DNA of 64,000 nt. It comes from WJMT01 sp964456985 (GTDB taxonomy: Bacteria > Acidobacteriota > Aminicenantia > Aminicenantales > Aminicenantaceae). The translations under genes were made by a program, and so were the position numbers. Numbering within the stretch: the stretch's first letter is position 1; the number at the start of each line of letters is the position of its first letter. The notes under the pieces were generated by a model. That model was given only the letters and a program-made list of their open reading frames with translations. It was not told the origin of the DNA and ran no database searches. Shown here in pieces: positions 34,589-43,212 of this stretch. The stretch is from contig CAYWDH010000003.1 of NCBI GenBank assembly GCA_964456985.1, positions 67,764 to 131,763 of the forward strand, in the 5' to 3' direction.

Positions 34589-35185
34589 TCATATTTCTTC
34601 AATATGAAGATTATCCCATTTTTTTGGAGATGTAATTCTGTATCTCTTTTCATCTCCCTTGCCGTTATTACACTCAACTTTTATTGTAGCTTCATATTTT
34701 CCTGGAGGCATATAAAATTGACTTAAAATTGATTCGTTTTTTGTTTTTATTGAAAAATGTGTAGCAATCCAAGCTCCTTCTGCTTCTTGTTTATTATAAG
34801 TGAAAACTATGTTCAAAGGTCTTGGTAAAACTTTGTATATAGTAATAGGTTCAGTGGAACATACGAAATGTTTAGGCTCTGTATCTGGCCAATGCAAAGG
34901 AATTTCTTCTTTTAAATTGCTAATATCTTTTTCTGGCTTTTTATCTATAGTTAAGATTCCAACACATTTCAAAGCCGCTTCCTTTTTTATGTTTTCAACA
35001 ACAAGTCTAATTATATTATATAATTCTGAAGGATCATCTTTCAGATTTGAAGAAGAAACTATCGATTTTTCAATCTTTTTTATTTTTAATTTAGGTTTTT
35101 TATAAAAATCTCTAATCTTAATACACGATAAAATAATACCTAAAAAAGAACCTATAATTCCTAATACAAGTGAAGCTGTTAACAT
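34589..35185 (-). CDS. Membrane-anchored protein with beta-rich soluble domain (putative sensor)
   Basis: 198 residues. One N-terminal membrane helix (TASLVLGIIGSFLGIILSCIKI) is followed by basic residues, so the rest is probably cytoplasmic. The soluble part is beta-rich with features seen in sensor-like domains of bacterial conflict operons: LYNIIRLVVENIKKEAALKCVGILT, PLHWPDTEP, RPLNIVFTY, GAWIATHFSI, YMPPGKYEATIKVECNNG. First gene of the cargo operon, behind a consensus promoter. AGGAG lies 8 bases before ATG 35185. No family name assigned. Confidence 0.65.
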   Translation of the reverse strand: MLTASLVLGIIGSFLGIILSCIKIRDFYKKPKLKIKKIEKSIVSSSNLKDDPSELYNIIRLVVENIKKEAALKCVGILTIDKKPEKDISNLKEEIPLHWPDTEPKHFVCSTEPITIYKVLPRPLNIVFTYNKQEAEGAWIATHFSIKTKNESILSQFYMPPGKYEATIKVECNNGKGDEKRYRITSPKKWDNLHIEEI

Positions 35186-35220
35186 TCATATATCTCCTTT
35201 TGCATTATTTAGATAATTTT

Positions 35221-35249
35221 AATTTAATGTCTGTATTTAAGAGTGTCAA
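35221..35249 (-). promoter_or_regulatory. Sigma-70 promoter of the cargo operon
   Basis: On the minus strand: perfect TTGACA (35244-35249), 17 bp, TAAATT (35221-35226). The start would lie near 35214, about 30 bases before ATG 35185. The tRNA-fMet promoter also reads in this direction. Confidence 0.65.
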
Positions 35250-35358
35250 GATTAGTGACGTGTTTGAAGCTATTTTTTGCTTTTTCTTGCTATAAACTGC
35301 TATAAAGACAAAATAGAGAAAGACCGTCTAAATTATTGAAATTATATGGGGTAATAGG

Positions 35359-35445
<87 letters not shown>

Positions 35446-35455
35446 GTCTCGGATG

Positions 35456-35484
35456 ATTATAACACAGGATACAATGTTTTTTAA
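35456..35484 (-). promoter_or_regulatory. Promoter of tRNA-fMet
   Basis: Minus strand: TTAAAA (35479-35484), 17 bp, perfect TATAAT (35456-35461). The start would be about 4 bases before the tRNA 5' end at 35445. Confidence 0.6.
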
Positions 35485-35522
35485 AGTATTTTAATCATAT
35501 TCTTTTAACATGAAATATTTAC

Positions 35523-35552
35523 TTGACATCAATAAAGACCAAAAAATATAAT
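35523..35552 (+). promoter_or_regulatory. Consensus sigma-70 promoter of nuoJKLMN
   Basis: Perfect TTGACA (35523-35528), an 18-bp A-rich spacer, perfect TATAAT (35547-35552). The start near 35559 leaves only about 7 bases before ATG 35566, so the nuoJ message may be nearly leaderless; GGTGA at 35554-35558 is the only ribosome-site-like sequence. Confidence 0.8.
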
Positions 35553-35565
35553 GGTGAACTAAAAA

Positions 35566-36063
35566 ATGGCTGTTTTTCTCTTTGTTTTACTAAGCCTAAC
35601 CTGCATAGGTTCCATCCTAGGGATGATCCTGTCTAAAAACCAGGCTCACAGCGCCCTTTATCTGATTCTTGCCTTTGTTTGCACCGGAGGGCTTTTTGGC
35701 CTCATGAACGCGCCTTTTATAGCCGTTGTTCAGATCATCATCTATGCGGGAGCCATTATGGTGCTGTTTATATTTGTGATCATGATGATCGACATCCGTA
35801 AAGGTCTATCCCCAGAGAGAAAAAAATGGATTCTCTATCCCTCATTGGGCATTGGGCTGGTTCTCATCATCGAGCTCATCTTTATTTTAAGCAACACTCT
35901 GGGGCCTTCAAAGACCGGAGCCATCGAATCTTTTGGAAGTCCGAAGACGCTGGGTAAGGTCCTTTTCACCAAATACCTGTATCCTTTTGAGATAACATCG
36001 GTTTTGATCATTGCGGCTCTTGTCGGCGCCATTGTTCTGGTCAAAAAAAAGGAAGAGAAATGA
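35566..36063 (+). CDS. nuoJ: NADH-quinone oxidoreductase subunit J
   Basis: 165 residues with five membrane helices, as expected for Complex I subunit J. LSLTCIGSILGMILSKNQAHSALYLIL and FIAVVQIIIYAGAIMVLFIFVIMMID (the conserved helix 3 with its pi-bulge Tyr-Ala-Gly) are diagnostic. J couples the Q site to the membrane antiporter modules. It heads a J-K-L-M-N operon; the NuoA-D, H and I genes are not in the window. Confidence 0.96.
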   Translation: MAVFLFVLLSLTCIGSILGMILSKNQAHSALYLILAFVCTGGLFGLMNAPFIAVVQIIIYAGAIMVLFIFVIMMIDIRKGLSPERKKWILYPSLGIGLVLIIELIFILSNTLGPSKTGAIESFGSPKTLGKVLFTKYLYPFEITSVLIIAALVGAIVLVKKKEEK

Positions 36064-36362
36064 TACCAACGTATTATTTTTTAATACTAAGCGCTGTTCT
36101 TTTTGCTATGGGAACCGTTGGATTTCTCATAAAAAAAGACCTGATCACCCAGTTCATGTGTGTGGAAGTCATGCTGAATGCCGCTAACCTGGCTTTTATT
36201 GCCTTTGCCCGGTCAGCTTCTTCCTTGAACGGACAGATCATCGTATTTTTCATTATCACGGTGGCTGCGGCTGAGGCAGCCGTAGGATTGGCCATCATAC
36301 TGCTTGTCTACAGGCAGAAAAAGTCCATAAAAACAGAAGACTCCAGTTTAATGAAAGGATAA
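36060..36362 (+). CDS. nuoK: NADH-quinone oxidoreductase subunit K
   Basis: 100 residues, three membrane helices, the standard NuoK size. The conserved Glu residues in the membrane are visible in CVEVMLNAANLAF (helix 2) and AAAEAAVGLAI (helix 3). They form part of the proton channel. The start overlaps nuoJ by 4 bases. Confidence 0.97.
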   Translation: MIPTYYFLILSAVLFAMGTVGFLIKKDLITQFMCVEVMLNAANLAFIAFARSASSLNGQIIVFFIITVAAAEAAVGLAIILLVYRQKKSIKTEDSSLMKG

Positions 36363-36363
36363 A

Positions 36364-38265
36364 ATGAGAGAAATATTCTGGTTGATTCCGCTTGTCCCGG
36401 CTCTCAGCACTCTCATACTTGCTGTTTTCGGGGAAAAACTTCCCAAAAAATACATCTCCTTTCAGGCCTGTGGGGCGATCTTTATTTCCTTTCTGATCTC
36501 CCTTTACTCCTTTTTGGGGCTTCTCAAAATATCCCCTACCGAATACCCGGTTGTTAAGAATCTATTCACCTGGATCCATGCAGGAAAATTTCAGGCAAAC
36601 CTTTCCTTTCAGTTCGATCCTCTGACCGCTGTTATGGCTCTCGTTGTCACGGCTGTCGGATTCCTGATCCATGTCTATTCCATAGGATATATGGCTGAAG
36701 ACAGAAGCTACAGCCGATTCTTCACTCTTATGAACCTTTTTACTTTTTCCATGCTTGTCCTGGTCATGGCTTCCAATCTGGTACTCATGTTCGTGGGATG
36801 GGAAGGTGTCGGATTCTGTTCTTATATGCTCATAGGGTTCTGGTTCGAAAAGCATTCTGCGGCCAATGCAGGAAAAAAAGCCTTTATAGTCAACCGGATA
36901 GGAGATGCCGGTTTTCTGATCGGAATGCTTTTTATCCTTGTGTCTGTCGGAAGCACTGAGTTTTCAAACATAAACAGTGCTGTGGCCAGCGGAAGTCTCT
37001 CCCATGGCTTGGTGACCCTGATCGCCATACTGCTTTTTGTGGGAGCAGCCGGGAAATCAGCACAGATCCCGCTCTATGTCTGGCTTCCTGATGCCATGGA
37101 GGGCCCGACTCCTGTAAGCGCGCTTATTCATGCCGCCACAATGGTTACAGCAGGCGTATATATGGTGGCACGGATGAATATCTTTTATACCACCTCAGAA
37201 ACAGCCGGCTCCTTAGTGGCCATTATCGGTGCGGTTACGGCTGTTTATGCGGGAACCATGGCGCTCACTCAAAATGATATAAAACGGGTGTTAGCTTACT
37301 CTACGATCTCTCAAATAGGCTATATGTTTATCGGCTGCGGAGTGGGAGCTTACGCCGCAGGGATATTCCATCTCTATACCCATGCCTTTTTTAAGAGCCT
37401 TCTGTTTCTTGCAGCCGGGAGTGTGATGCACGCCCTCTCAGGCGAGCTGGATATGAGAAAAATGGGCGGATTGAAAAAATATATGCCCTATACATACCCC
37501 ACGTTTCTCATAGCAGCCATAGCCATAGCTGGGGTCCCTTTTCTTTCTGGATTTTTCTCAAAGGATGCCATACTGACCGCTGCCTTTGCAAAGGGTCAGT
37601 ATTTTGTATGGGTCCTTGGCATTTTAGGAGCTGTCCTTACTGCATTCTATATGTTCAGGTTGATCTTCCTCACCTTTCACGGCAAAGAAAGGATTGAACC
37701 TGAGGTCAAAAAACACATTCATGAATCTCCTCCGGTCATGACAGTACCGCTTGCTTTGCTCGCTTTTTTCTCAGTCATAGCCGGCTATATCGGGCTTCCG
37801 GTCGTATTAGGCAAAAACATCAACTGGTTCGATCGTTTTCTGGCGCCCATCATACATAAAGGGCATGAGGCTCATTTGACTGTAGGGACAGAATGGCTTC
37901 TGATTGTGATTTCCGTTATCGTGGCTTTGACCGGTATTTTCATTGCTTATTTCTTTTATCTCAAAAAGCCCTCGCTTCCTCATACATGGGTGAGACGTTT
38001 CCCGTTTCTCTACAAGCTTCTTTACAATAAATATTATGTGGATGAAGCCTATAATTATGTGTTCGTTAAGCCTATCCTTAAAGGATCCGAACTCGTTTAT
38101 GACAAATTCGATCTTAATGTCATAGACGGAGCTGTGAACGGGGCGGCTTCAGGAACCGGATTTTTCGGAAAAATCCTTAGTTTTGTTCAAACTGGTTTTA
38201 TCAAAGACTATGCTTTGGTATTTTTACTGGGTGTTATTATTTTATTGGGATTGTTGATCTTTTAA
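36364..38265 (+). CDS. nuoL: NADH-quinone oxidoreductase subunit L
   Basis: 633 residues, close to the usual 610-650. Antiporter-like core: LVFMFVGWEGVGFCSYMLIGFW (the key membrane Glu), IPLYVWLPDAMEGPTPVSALIHAATMVTAGVYM, NDIKRVLAYSTISQIGYMF and HLYTHAFFKSLLFL. The C-terminal part has the long lateral helix region and a final membrane helix (ALVFLLGVIILLGLLIF). It forms the distal proton-pumping module. Confidence 0.97.
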   Translation: MREIFWLIPLVPALSTLILAVFGEKLPKKYISFQACGAIFISFLISLYSFLGLLKISPTEYPVVKNLFTWIHAGKFQANLSFQFDPLTAVMALVVTAVGFLIHVYSIGYMAEDRSYSRFFTLMNLFTFSMLVLVMASNLVLMFVGWEGVGFCSYMLIGFWFEKHSAANAGKKAFIVNRIGDAGFLIGMLFILVSVGSTEFSNINSAVASGSLSHGLVTLIAILLFVGAAGKSAQIPLYVWLPDAMEGPTPVSALIHAATMVTAGVYMVARMNIFYTTSETAGSLVAIIGAVTAVYAGTMALTQNDIKRVLAYSTISQIGYMFIGCGVGAYAAGIFHLYTHAFFKSLLFLAAGSVMHALSGELDMRKMGGLKKYMPYTYPTFLIAAIAIAGVPFLSGFFSKDAILTAAFAKGQYFVWVLGILGAVLTAFYMFRLIFLTFHGKERIEPEVKKHIHESPPVMTVPLALLAFFSVIAGYIGLPVVLGKNINWFDRFLAPIIHKGHEAHLTVGTEWLLIVISVIVALTGIFIAYFFYLKKPSLPHTWVRRFPFLYKLLYNKYYVDEAYNYVFVKPILKGSELVYDKFDLNVIDGAVNGAASGTGFFGKILSFVQTGFIKDYALVFLLGVIILLGLLIF

Positions 38266-38268
38266 ACC

Positions 38269-39861
38269 ATGAATATACCACTTTTATCTATCGTAACATT
38301 CCTTCCGGCAGCAGGAGCCCTGCTGTTCATCTTTATTAACCGCAAACAGGAAAATCTTATCCGTTATATATCCCTCTTTATAGGGATCATTAATTTCATC
38401 CTATCCCTTATTCTTTATTTTAATTTTAACGGGCAAACAGCTGAACCTCAGTTCGTTGAAAAAGCCAAATGGATAGGCTATGGAATCCATTACCACATAG
38501 GGATCGATGGGATCAGTCTTTTTCTGGTACTGTTGACCACTTTCCTGATGCCTGTTGTCATCCTGTCTTCATGGAATTCAATCAAGGATAAAGTCAAGGA
38601 ATATCATATTTTTATGCTCCTTCTCGGAACGGGCATCATAGGCGTGTTTGTCTCCTTGAATCTCTTTCTTTTTTATGTCTTCTGGGAAGCCATGCTCATT
38701 CCCATGTATTTTCTTATCGGCATCTGGGGAGGGAAAAGAAAGATTTATGCCACCTTAAAGTTTGTTATTTTTACGATGTTCGGCAGTCTTCTCATGCTGG
38801 TCGCTATCTTTGTGCTCTATTCGATTTTTTATAAAACAGCCGGAACCTATTCACTCAATATATTTGATTACTACCAACTGGTACTGAATCCAAACATTCA
38901 AATCTGGCTCTTCCTGGCTTTTGGACTGGCTTTTGCCATCAAGGTTCCCATGTTTCCTTTCCATACATGGCTTCCAGACGCCCATGTGCAAGCTCCCACA
39001 GCCGGCTCTGTTATATTGGCCGGAGTCCTGCTGAAAATGGGTGCCTATGGTTTCCTAAGATTTGCGCTGCCTCTTTTCCCTGATGCAGCCAAAAAATTCA
39101 TCCCGTACCTTGCGGTTCTGAGTTTAATAGGAATCATCTACGGAGCTTTGATGGCTCTTATTCAAAAAGATGTGAAATCCCTTGTTGCCTATTCCAGTGT
39201 CAGCCATATGGGACTGATCATGCTGGCTGTTTTTGCATTAAACATGGAATCCCTGGAGGGGGCTGTGTATCAGATGCTCAATCATGGATTGAGCACAGGA
39301 GCCCTGTTTCTCTGTGTGGGGATACTCTATGAAAGGGCCCATACCCGTCTGATCAAAGATTATGGTGGCGTCAGCCGCCAGATGCCTGTTTTCGCGGCTC
39401 TTTTCCTTATATGCATGCTCTCATCCGTAGGGCTTCCGGGCCTAAACGGATTTGTGGGAGAGATCCTATGCCTTTTTGGTGTTTTTCAATCCAGTAAATT
39501 GCTGGCTATTCTCGGTGTATCCACCGTCATACTGGCTGCGGCTTATCTGCTCTGGATGTACCAGAGGGTCATGCAGGGACCGCTGGAAAATAAGAAAATT
39601 CTTAATTTTAAAGACCTGTCCCTGAGAGAAATCGGATTTCTGGTTCCTATCATCCTCCTTATGTTTTTCATGGGAATTTTCCCCAAACCATTTCTGAGAA
39701 AAATGGATGCCTCTATCGAGCATCTTGTCAAACAGGTCCATAGAGCAGAAACCTATGTGGTTGACAAAGAGGCTGATACAAGACCCGCTTTAAAAATTTC
39801 TGAAATAGATTTAAACCAAAACACAAAACAAAACAGAACCGAGATCAATGACAATGAATAA
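38269..39861 (+). CDS. nuoM: NADH-quinone oxidoreductase subunit M
   Basis: 530 residues, 14 predicted helices. Diagnostic parts: LFLFYVFWEAMLIPMYFLIGIWG (Glu of helix 5), VPMFPFHTWLPDAHVQAPTAGSVILAG, DVKSLVAYSSVSHMGLIML, and MLSSVGLPGLNGFVGE. The last ~35 residues are a soluble, polar tail not needed for the fold. Starts 3 bases after nuoL and overlaps nuoN by 14 bases. Confidence 0.97.
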   Translation: MNIPLLSIVTFLPAAGALLFIFINRKQENLIRYISLFIGIINFILSLILYFNFNGQTAEPQFVEKAKWIGYGIHYHIGIDGISLFLVLLTTFLMPVVILSSWNSIKDKVKEYHIFMLLLGTGIIGVFVSLNLFLFYVFWEAMLIPMYFLIGIWGGKRKIYATLKFVIFTMFGSLLMLVAIFVLYSIFYKTAGTYSLNIFDYYQLVLNPNIQIWLFLAFGLAFAIKVPMFPFHTWLPDAHVQAPTAGSVILAGVLLKMGAYGFLRFALPLFPDAAKKFIPYLAVLSLIGIIYGALMALIQKDVKSLVAYSSVSHMGLIMLAVFALNMESLEGAVYQMLNHGLSTGALFLCVGILYERAHTRLIKDYGGVSRQMPVFAALFLICMLSSVGLPGLNGFVGEILCLFGVFQSSKLLAILGVSTVILAAAYLLWMYQRVMQGPLENKKILNFKDLSLREIGFLVPIILLMFFMGIFPKPFLRKMDASIEHLVKQVHRAETYVVDKEADTRPALKISEIDLNQNTKQNRTEINDNE

Positions 39862-41287
39862 TATTTGGACACTTCTTCCGATCCTTTTTGTTCTGACAGG
39901 GTCTATTCTTGTACTTTTATTAGAGGTATTTCTCAAAAAGGAAAAAAAAGAATATCTCGGCCTTGTATCCATTATCTTTCTTTTATTGAGCGGTACATCC
40001 TGCGTTCTTTTATGGAACAAAGGTTTTTCCTATTTCAACGGAGGTCTTTTCCTTGATAGGCTGGCTCTTGTTTTATCACTGCTGTTCATTATAGGAACCG
40101 CGCTCATCATTCTTATCTCAATGAAATATCTGTCACTTCAAGGTACGAATCACGGAGAGTACTATTCCCTTCTTCTTTTTGCGCTCATAGGCATTCTCAT
40201 TATGGTGTCATCCACTGACCTCATCATCATTTTCCTCGGTCTTGAAGTGCTGTCCATGTCAAGTTATGCCCTGGCAGGGCTTAAACGAAGCGATGAAAAA
40301 TCAGGAGAAGCTGCGCTAAAATACTTTCTTTTAGGAAGCTTTGCTTCGGCATTCCTTGTGTACGGAATCGCCCTCCTTTACGGAGCATCAAAATCAACAG
40401 AGATCTTTTCAATAGTCAATTATTTTCAATCTGACTCCACGCAGGCCATCCTTGTCATCTCAGGACTGGGCATGCTTATCATAGGTTTTGGATTCAAAAT
40501 CGCTATGGTGCCTTTTCATATGTGGACCCCAGATGTGTATGAGGGGTCTCCCACTCCTGTAACCGCTTTTTTCTCAGTCTGCCCCAAAGCAGCTGGTTTT
40601 GCGGTCCTGATCAGATTGTTCGGCCCTTACTTCAAACAAATCACTGACGCTAAAAGTATTTTTTTAATTCTCTGGCTCTTATCCGTGCTCACCATGATCG
40701 CAGGAAATCTTTTAGCTCTCAGACAAAAAAATATAAAAAGAATACTCGCTTATTCAAGCATTGCCCATGCAGGTTATATCATGATCGCTATCCTTGCACA
40801 GAGCTACTACAGCCTGGTTTTTTATTTAACCGTGTATCTTTTTATGAACATCGGAGCTTTTTCAGCTGTTATTGCGCTAGGTAAAAAAGACAAAGAATAC
40901 CTGGAACTCGATGATTATGCAGGAATAGGCTTCCGTTACCCATGGATAGGGTCGATTTTATCTGTATTTCTTTTATCCTTAGCGGGATTTCCTCCTACGG
41001 GAGGTTTTTTAGCCAAATTTTATGTCTTCTCAGAAGCTGTGCATAAAGGACTGACTCCCATCGTTATCATAGGAGTCCTGGCAAGCCTTATCTCGGTCTT
41101 TTATTATTTAAGGATCATCGTCTATATGTATATGCGGGAGCCTTCCCACAGCGTCAAAATATACGAGAACAATCCCGCCCTCTATCTGGCCCTTTTTATC
41201 TGTTTATACGGAGTCATCCAGTTAGGTCTTTTCCCTGGAAACGTGCTCCTGTTCATTAAACAAGCCGTCGCCTCCCTCCCTTTTTAA
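39848..41287 (+). CDS. nuoN: NADH-quinone oxidoreductase subunit N
   Basis: 479 residues. Antiporter-like signature: LIIIFLGLEVLSMSSYALAGLK (key Glu), VPFHMWTPDVYEGSPTPVTAFFSVCPKAAGFAV, QKNIKRILAYSSIAHAGYIM and LSLAGFPPTGGFLAKFYVF. An in-frame second Met at 39854 is an alternative start. Last gene of the operon. The ~190 bases after it contain no gene I can support and no clear terminator. Confidence 0.96.
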   Translation: MTMNNIWTLLPILFVLTGSILVLLLEVFLKKEKKEYLGLVSIIFLLLSGTSCVLLWNKGFSYFNGGLFLDRLALVLSLLFIIGTALIILISMKYLSLQGTNHGEYYSLLLFALIGILIMVSSTDLIIIFLGLEVLSMSSYALAGLKRSDEKSGEAALKYFLLGSFASAFLVYGIALLYGASKSTEIFSIVNYFQSDSTQAILVISGLGMLIIGFGFKIAMVPFHMWTPDVYEGSPTPVTAFFSVCPKAAGFAVLIRLFGPYFKQITDAKSIFLILWLLSVLTMIAGNLLALRQKNIKRILAYSSIAHAGYIMIAILAQSYYSLVFYLTVYLFMNIGAFSAVIALGKKDKEYLELDDYAGIGFRYPWIGSILSVFLLSLAGFPPTGGFLAKFYVFSEAVHKGLTPIVIIGVLASLISVFYYLRIIVYMYMREPSHSVKIYENNPALYLALFICLYGVIQLGLFPGNVLLFIKQAVASLPF

Positions 41288-41478
41288 CCAACCTTTTATA
41301 ATTCAAATCGACTCCATTTATAATCCTTAAGAAATTCAGGTTTTCATATCCCAGAAGAAATGACTAAAAAGAGCAAATATATTTTGCTTCATACACCTTG
41401 TGGATCATCCCGGCCCGGATTTTTGCAGGCACATAAATCGAATCTTCATGAATAATAGGGTAAGATGTACACCTGCAA

Positions 41479-43212
41479 CTACATCCCTTTCTGATAGGTA
41501 TACAGCCAGTAGTACAGGCCACGGGATTTAAGAAGCTCCTCAGGAGTGCCGCACTCCGTGATTTGTCCGTTGTACAGAACAACAATACGGTCTGCTTCCC
41601 GAATCGTATTCATTCTGTGGGCTACAATCAATGTGGTCCGTTCCCTAAACAGGCGTTTTAAAGAATCTTGAATGAGCTTCTCTGACTCGGAATCCAGGGC
41701 TGAGGTTGGCTCATCCAGAATCAGAATACACGGATCGGTAAGAAACATCCGCGCAATTGCCACCCTTTGTTTTTGTCCTGTGCTGAGACGGTATCCGTGC
41801 TGGCCGATGGGCGTGTTATACTTCATGATCAGATTTTCAGCGAATTCATGCACATGCGCGGACCGGGCTGCTTGCATCACGGTATCCTTACTCGCTGAAG
41901 GCCTGGCAAAAGTCAGATTCTCCATCAGTGTACCGTCAAAAAGAACAGGCTCCTGAGGAACGAATCCGATCTGCCTCCTTAAACTATCCAAACGAAAGTC
42001 AGTGATATTCCTTCCGTCAATCAAAATAAATCCCGAATCCGGCTCCAGAAACCGCTGCAGAAGATTGAGCAGAGTGGTCTTTCCTGCCCCGGACGGGCCG
42101 ACAATGGCGATGACTTCCCCCGCAAAAATTTCCAGGTTCAAGTCTTTCATGGCATATCCGCTCTCTTCATAGTGAAAATTCACATTCTCAAACTGGATAT
42201 GTCCTTTTATCCGGGGAAGATCCGGGAGTTTGCTGTCTCCTGGGCATTCGGAAGGCCTATTTAATATCTCGTCAAAACGGTCCATGGCCCCGTAAATTCT
42301 TCCGATAAAACCAACCGCCCGCGTCAGGCGAAGCGCAGGCGAAAGCCCCAGTCCAATACAGGTTAGAAAGGCAACCAGATTTTCCAGTGCCAGCATACCC
42401 CGGCTCATCATCCAGACACAGAATACGATCAGAACGCCGACACAGGTCAGAGCTGAAGCTGGAACCACAGCAACAAGAAGAATACGCATTCTCTCCTGAT
42501 CGATCTGCGCTTTCAGAGCTTTTTTATTTAAATCACCAAAACGCTCTTTTACATTTTTTTCCTGCCGAAAGATTTTGATTTCTTTCATCCCGTGAAGTGT
42601 CTCTTCCGCCATATTGTTCAGATAGGCCATCTCTTCCTGAGCCGACCGTGACCTGCGCCGTATGCGGATAACAAAATAGTGAAACACCCAGATCAAGGGC
42701 ATAAACAAAATCAAAGTGATCAGCGTGAGTATCCAGGAGTAAAAAAACATCATGCCTAAAAGTGCCAGCAGTATGGCTGTACTCGGAATGAAAACAAAAA
42801 CACCCCAGAGAAACCCCTCTTGAAATACCCGCACATCATCTGAAATCCGGCAAATAAGGTCTCCTGTTCGTTGTTCCGGTATATGACGGACAGGCATTCC
42901 AAGCACTTTATCGAATAATCTACACCGAAGACCCGCACATATGCGATGTGTTAGCCGGAGACGGAGAAAATCCCTGAGAAAGGATAACCCCTGAATCAGA
43001 CCCATCAGAAGAAAACCTATCCCCATATGCCGGATCAGTTCATTAAAATTCCGGCCCGGAAGCACACGGTTCACCAGAATCCTCACCCACTGGGGTGCCA
43101 GCATGATCAGACCCGCAGAGCCAAGAATACAGATCAGTGCCGGTATCAGATCCCGTTTTTCTTTCCAAAGCATACCGGCAATGCGTTGGTTGTAACAATT
43201 CCCGGTCTTCAT
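41479..43212 (-). CDS. ABC exporter, fused membrane and ATPase domains (MsbA-type)
   Basis: 577 residues from ATG 43212, chosen because GGAGG lies just upstream and it overlaps the glycosyltransferase stop by 4 bases; the longer frame to 43257 overlaps that gene further. The membrane half (about 1-310) has six helices. The ATPase has IVGPSGAGKTTLLNLL (Walker A), RRQIGFVPQEPVLFDG (Q loop), STGQKQRVAIARMFLTDPCILILDEPTSALD (signature and Walker B) and VAHRM. It exports lipids or drugs; the neighbour suggests a glycolipid. Confidence 0.9.
   Translation of the reverse strand: MKTGNCYNQRIAGMLWKEKRDLIPALICILGSAGLIMLAPQWVRILVNRVLPGRNFNELIRHMGIGFLLMGLIQGLSFLRDFLRLRLTHRICAGLRCRLFDKVLGMPVRHIPEQRTGDLICRISDDVRVFQEGFLWGVFVFIPSTAILLALLGMMFFYSWILTLITLILFMPLIWVFHYFVIRIRRRSRSAQEEMAYLNNMAEETLHGMKEIKIFRQEKNVKERFGDLNKKALKAQIDQERMRILLVAVVPASALTCVGVLIVFCVWMMSRGMLALENLVAFLTCIGLGLSPALRLTRAVGFIGRIYGAMDRFDEILNRPSECPGDSKLPDLPRIKGHIQFENVNFHYEESGYAMKDLNLEIFAGEVIAIVGPSGAGKTTLLNLLQRFLEPDSGFILIDGRNITDFRLDSLRRQIGFVPQEPVLFDGTLMENLTFARPSASKDTVMQAARSAHVHEFAENLIMKYNTPIGQHGYRLSTGQKQRVAIARMFLTDPCILILDEPTSALDSESEKLIQDSLKRLFRERTTLIVAHRMNTIREADRIVVLYNGQITECGTPEELLKSRGLYYWLYTYQKGM

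Noticed and set aside
34589..35185. Calling the cargo operon a known toxin-antitoxin or named defence system
   Set aside because: The HEPN-like gene suggests toxin activity, but there is no MNT partner, and the Ntn hydrolase and sensor-like protein do not fit a system I can name.
41288..41585. 73-codon minus-strand frame after nuoN overlapping the ABC exporter end
   Set aside because: Mostly the exporter gene in another frame. The last residues (IYVPAKIRAGMIHKVYEAKY) could be a remnant of an older gene but there is not enough to call it.
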